Source: Chamaecrista fasciculata
Taxonomy: Eukaryota; Streptophyta; Magnoliopsida; Fabales; Fabaceae
Length of the DNA stretch: 64,000 nt
Direction of reading: 5' to 3'
Assembly: GCA_003254925.1 (NCBI GenBank)
Contig: QANZ01027320.1
Coordinates: 42,472-106,471, forward strand
Shown piece by piece: positions 59,936-64,000 of this stretch. The notes under the pieces are model-generated. The model made no database searches. It was given only the letters and a program-made list of their open reading frames with translations, and was not told the DNA's origin. The translations under genes were made by a program, and so were the position numbers. Positions within the stretch are counted from its first letter, which is position 1. Each line of letters starts with the position of its first letter.

Positions 59936-60248
59936 TACATACATATTTGGATTATTTTTCCTTTTCATATATATATATTTTGCTTCGTGCTCATATTGGG
60001 TCTCTATCTTGCAATCTCTTGCACACACAGAAGCCCTATGTGTATGCACCTCAAAATATCCTTCTCCAAGTGTGGATCAAATATTATACGATCTATTAAT
60101 TTTATAATATTCTCTTCATTCCATAGTTTCCTTGCCTAAATTAAAAATGGAAAATATATGGCATGAGTGTTAGCATTGGAGATTTGAAGCTTAAACCAGT
60201 ATTAGGAACAAATACTGGACACAAGGACAAAAAAGTATAGAGACTTAC

Positions 60249-60919
60249 AATTCCTAAAGCTGAATACATTTGATTTCTCAGAAAATAATCCTTCTGTTGG
60301 ATATTCCGGCGACATATGTAAGTTTCATGAGAGAAGGAATACGTATTATATTCCAACAATTCTTCTAGTATTAGCATGATTTTTATTTTTTAATCATATT
60401 CTCATCTAGCAAGATATTGCTTGCCTTGAGATCTCCATGTATAAATTTTAATTGAGAATCTCTGTGAAGATAAATAATTTCTCGAGCTATTCCTTCAATT
60501 ATGCTAAAGTATTTTTGCTAATCTAGGTGTTGATGCTTTGGTGGATCTACAAAATTAAACCAGGACAAAGGGTTATGATAGTTTTGAACAAAACTAACAA
60601 ATTTTCAGAAGTTTAACAGGTTTATGAAACTAAGCAATTTACAAGTATTCTTTTTTTTTTTTTCCATTCCAAATATGTTGGGTGGTGAGGAACCTAAATT
60701 TGTCAGTCACATATGACAAAAATAGAAAAGAAATGTTCAAAAGTACCAACAGAAAATAAATGCATCCAAACTTTCATTTGGCCTGTACTCATAGATCAAC
60801 ATCTTTTCTTCTTGATCAATGCAGCACCCTTTAAGGCTCACAAGATTGCGGTGTTTAAGTTTAGAAATAACAAAAACCTCATTCATAAATTCCTCTCGTC
60901 CTTGTCGAGACACTAACAA
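60249..60919 (-). pseudogene. Receptor-like kinase fragment (S-receptor/cysteine-rich kinase type)
   Basis: Read on the minus strand, 60919-60737 encodes [38 protein letters not shown] and NESLDAFIF. Around 60520-60390 follow [28 protein letters not shown] (catalytic HRD reads HGD), then a stop. 60319-60249 has YMSPEYPTEGLFSEKSNVFS. The order matches subdomains from the end of the alpha-C region to subdomain VIII-IX. The N-lobe with the ATP-binding lysine, DFG and C-lobe end are missing or disrupted. It is unrelated to the NLR family and presumably inserted or stranded. Confidence 0.85.
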
Positions 60920-61730
60920 GATAATTTGATAGAAAGATCCAGAAATGTTATGTAGAATCTTAAAGACTTAGAAAATTATTTATGAAACAAAAAAAAAGAG
61001 AAATCTAAAAAAGACCAGATTGAGAAAAATAATATGCTTAAAGATTTAGAAATTTATTTTTAAAAAATAAGATATGCTTTTGAGTTATGTGATAATCAAT
61101 TTGAAGTGTCATCAACTAATTGTGTTGTATCTTCAGTTAAGATTATTACATCATTAATTCTCAGTTAAAACTTGGATAGAGAAAGTGAGAAACTAAAATT
61201 GATAATAAAAAAAATTGTGACATGAGTGATCAAATTAAAAAGAGAAATCTAAAAGAGATCAAATTGAGAAAAAATAAATATGCCATAGCCCAAAATAAGA
61301 TATTAATCATAAAAAAATATTGGCTAAAATGCAAGCTCTCCCTTAAATTTTGGATCAAGGTACCATATTTAGTGCTCTAACACACTAATTAAAAAATTCT
61401 TTAATATTACAACTAGTTAACTCATAACTAGCCTATCATTGTGCCACTAGCATACTTAACAAGTTGTAAGTTTTTTGTTACATAAAAATAGTACAACTTG
61501 AAGTGTAATATACATTGACTTTGAGGGCATGCATCACATCACATGGAAATGGAAGTATAATATACCTTGTGACACCACTAAACAACCTAAAACTCAATAA
61601 ATTTAAAATAAACTCAACAACCTAACCCCCAATAATTAATGGAAGTCAACTTCTTTATTATGTAATATGTATTTAATTGAACCATAGTTATATTGTCGAA
61701 TCATCTCCATTATATTCATCAGAGTTTGAT
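60920..61730. other. Spacer after the kinase relic
   Basis: AT-rich, no gene. From about 61380 it resembles the upstream regions at 26820-27080 and 40600-40830, marking the start of another cluster unit. Confidence 0.4.
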
Positions 61731-61739
61731 GTGCTTCTT

Positions 61740-62247
61740 CGTCTACTTCTTCTGCTAATTAAGAAAATTTTGGGCTAGCTCTGTATTTTGTTGTACTTGA
61801 ATCCTTCCATTGGTTTTTCTTCAAACCCTGTTATAGCCTTTTTCTGTTGCAATTGTTTGTTGTATTTCCCTGTGTTTGGGATTTTGGATTCTTCCATTCA
61901 TTTTTCTTTCATTAGGTACTCGACCTCTGCTATATCTTTTTTGTTGTTATTATTTTTCCTCCTTAAACAAATAAAAAAAACCCAAAAAAAAAAAGAAAAA
62001 CCCAAAAAAGAAGGCTTCATATTCATTCCCTGTGACTTTGAAAGTCACCTAGTTCTGGTGTTGCAATATTTATTTCCCTGTATAATTTGGATTATTCCTT
62101 TTTTTTTTCTCTCCATTCTATGTTTTGTCTTTCTTATTCTTCAACAAAAAATTGAAAAAAAAAAAAAGAAAAAAGAAAAAGCGCAAGAGCAAGCAGGCTT
62201 CTCCACCCAAGGCATTGCACGGAGGCGTTCAAATAGCTCAAAAACCA
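61740..62247 (+). promoter_or_regulatory. Leader of a probable next cluster member (copy of gene D leader)
   Basis: Closely follows the gene D leader: GTGTTTGGGATTTTGGATTC phrases, then purine-rich sequence and CAAGAGCAAGCAGGCTTCTC, GGCATTGCACGGAGGCG and CCA/GTAAGAAG at 62247/62248. The coding exon would lie beyond 64000 if the intron is as long as in D. Long open frames across it are T-rich artefacts. Confidence 0.5.
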
Positions 62248-62766
62248 GTAAGAAGTATTTATATACTTATAAGTTATAAATTATAATCTCTGTATCTAGC
62301 TAGGTGTTTATATATATATATATATTTACTCATATCGTTATTGTCATCTGATATATATATAATTAAAATTATATGTTATAATTTTATCTTTTATTTTATT
62401 TTGAATCCTGATGGTATGTTTAATTCAGAATAATGAATGGCAAGAAAATAGAAGTCGAGATAATTGTATTATTTTCTTCTTGTTTGGAAAGTTAAGATTT
62501 CAAGGGAAATAATATATACATCTGTTTTACAAATTATGATATTTTGGAAAAGTAGTATCTCAACTTTTTGTTCTCATTCAACCTCTTCATTTTCCTTGTT
62601 TATTTTTTATTTTTTGCCCTAAGGTTTCCTTGCTTAGAAGACCTCTCAATTCTAATTAACGTTTATATTATGATCGAGATATTGTGATTGCTTAGTTATT
62701 ACTTATTAAAAGTTGGAGAGTCCAAGGATTAAGATTCAACAATTCTTGAAAATAGCATAGCATTAA

Positions 62767-63175
62767 AGATATGTTTGGATTGCAAATATGTTTGGATTGC
62801 ACATTAAGAAAGAGAAAGGGGAGGGAGTGGGAGAGAATTGAGATATCTTCCCCTTATTTAAAAAGTTTTAGGTTTGTTTGGATATTAAGAGAGGGAATGA
62901 TGGGAAAAAATTTGGAGGGGAAGGGAAGGGAAGGGGAGAAATCTTCCTCTATTCTCCTCTTTGTTTTGGAAAGTAGTTCCTCCTCCAAAATATTTTAACT
63001 TAAGATATTTGTAATTTGTAAAGAAAGAGGAGAAAGAGAGACTAAGTGTTATTAATCCTCATTCTCTTCTCCTCGAATTAATCTTCAAGTTTCAAAACAA
63101 TGAGAAAAGGTTCCAAACCTTTCTCCTCCCCCTCTGCCTCATTTTTCCTCCTTAATCATCAATCCAAACATATCT
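62767..63175. mobile_element. MITE with AGATATGTTTGGATT ends
   Basis: About 409 bp. Left end AGATATGTTTGGATTG and right end AATCCAAACATATCT are inverted repeats; purine-rich and pyrimidine-rich interiors also pair in part. A tandem copy of ATATGTTTGGATTGCA is present at the left end. No target duplication was identified. Confidence 0.65.
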
Positions 63176-63319
63176 GAAAAACAGAAGGGGATCAGATAAT
63201 GAGGGATTATTTTTTAATTCATCATTATCCTTCTTTTTCATAAGTTTCAAATATTTTAAATTGGAATATTTTGTAGAAGCTACTTACATACAAGCAAGGG
63301 GAGAAACAAGGTCAGATTG

Positions 63320-63905
63320 GATATGAAATCGGGTAAAAAAAAATGGACTATTTGTTTCATGAATTTGGTCATATCTCTCTCATTTCAAGTTAGAATGCAA
63401 TGAAATTGGAGCTATATGTTACTATTGACATGTTTTTCTCAATCCAATTGGGACCGTTGACAAATGATGTCAAATAATACTCTGAAACTGAATTTGGTCA
63501 AAACATCAATATCAACTTTTAGAGTACTATTTGATCTAGTTTGCCAACCGTCCCAACTGATAAAGAAAGAACTCATCAAAAGTAACTTGTAGCTCCGATT
63601 TCGTCACATTCAAAATTGAAATAGAGAGATATGATCAACTTCATGAAATGAGTGGTCTACTTTCAGGTTCGATTTCACGTTCGATTTGATCACATTTGTT
63701 GATGGTCCCAATTAGAAAAAAAACTCGTCAAGTGTAATGCGTAGCTCCAATTTCATGCATTCAAACTTGAAACAAGAAAGATATGATCATATTCAATAGT
63801 TAAACTTATAAGAAACATTAAAGGAGCAAAACGGAACAAAAGAATATTAAGGATCAAAACGAAACTTAGGATAAACATTTGGGACCAAAGTAGGTTTTTG
63901 GCCTT
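63320..63905. mobile_element. Foldback element related to 40836-41647
   Basis: Both halves contain 'GGTCATATCTCTC'/'GAGATATGATCA' and 'CCAATTGGGACCGTTGACAA' phrases in opposite orientation, and the right end has GGGACCAAAGTAGG. The left boundary is uncertain and no duplication was confirmed. Confidence 0.5.
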
Positions 63906-64000
63906 ATTATTATCATATTATAATATTTTTATGGCAAAACTATGGTTGGTACCCCCAACGTATGGGGTCATTTTTAGTTATACCATGAACGCTTTTTTTT

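Larger units (their letters stand above)
62248..64000. other. Right-hand end of window: predicted intron with mobile elements
   Basis: No gene seen. Holds a MITE at 62767-63175, a foldback relative at 63320-63905, and at 63934 the left end of an element related to 44212-44890, cut by the window edge. Confidence 0.4.

Overview
The window is nuclear DNA from a flowering plant, most likely a eudicot. The evidence is spliced genes with GT-AG introns, very AT-rich intergenic DNA, an Au-type SINE, and the RPS2/At4g27190-like class of CC-NB-LRR immune receptors. I cannot name the species. One N at 45692 points to draft or polished assembly sequence.

Layout: everything of substance is one tandem plus-strand cluster of a single NLR family. 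Gene A (CDS 4742-12020), gene B (17841-26414) and gene C (31686-40075) each have an open frame when the introns are removed by conserved splice sites; I predict about 2,024, 1,956 and 1,978 residues. Gene D (46429-54014) is a pseudogene: a microhomology deletion removed its P-loop, and stops and frameshifts follow. Locus E (57694-59274) is a 5'-truncated relative that keeps only the C-terminal tail, behind a different N-terminal exon, with an open frame of about 388 residues. A ghost copy lies between B and C (26820-27857). Leader-like 5' UTR blocks precede A, B, C and D; two more near 59.7 and 61.7 kb suggest another member to the right of the window. A decayed receptor kinase fragment on the minus strand (60249-60919) is the only other gene remnant.

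Protein design: the NLR body (CC, NB-ARC, LRR) sits in one giant first exon. One or two further LRR exons follow, then a string of short exons whose lengths are multiples of three and whose phases are all 0. These belong to five recurring cassette types (called S, E, D, G, F here). A last exon of about 260-280 codons encodes an acidic, then coiled-coil tail. The cassettes differ in number and order between paralogs. I do not recognise the tail as a named domain. Together the cassette array and tail form a large, apparently family-specific NLR C-terminal extension, the most interesting feature here.

Cluster history: B and C are recent duplicates over the first exon and upstream DNA, but the 3' third of B is closer to D, so B looks like a recombinant. 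The spacers and first introns are filled with foldback elements that have 9-bp target duplications (Mutator-like), two hAT-type elements with 8-bp duplications, two Helitron-type ends, a SINE and an LTR remnant. Several insertions are dated relative to the B/C duplication by an intact empty site in the other copy. No tRNA, rRNA, CRISPR or bacterial-type operon was seen. All exon boundaries come from reading splice consensus and comparing paralogs; no transcript data were available.
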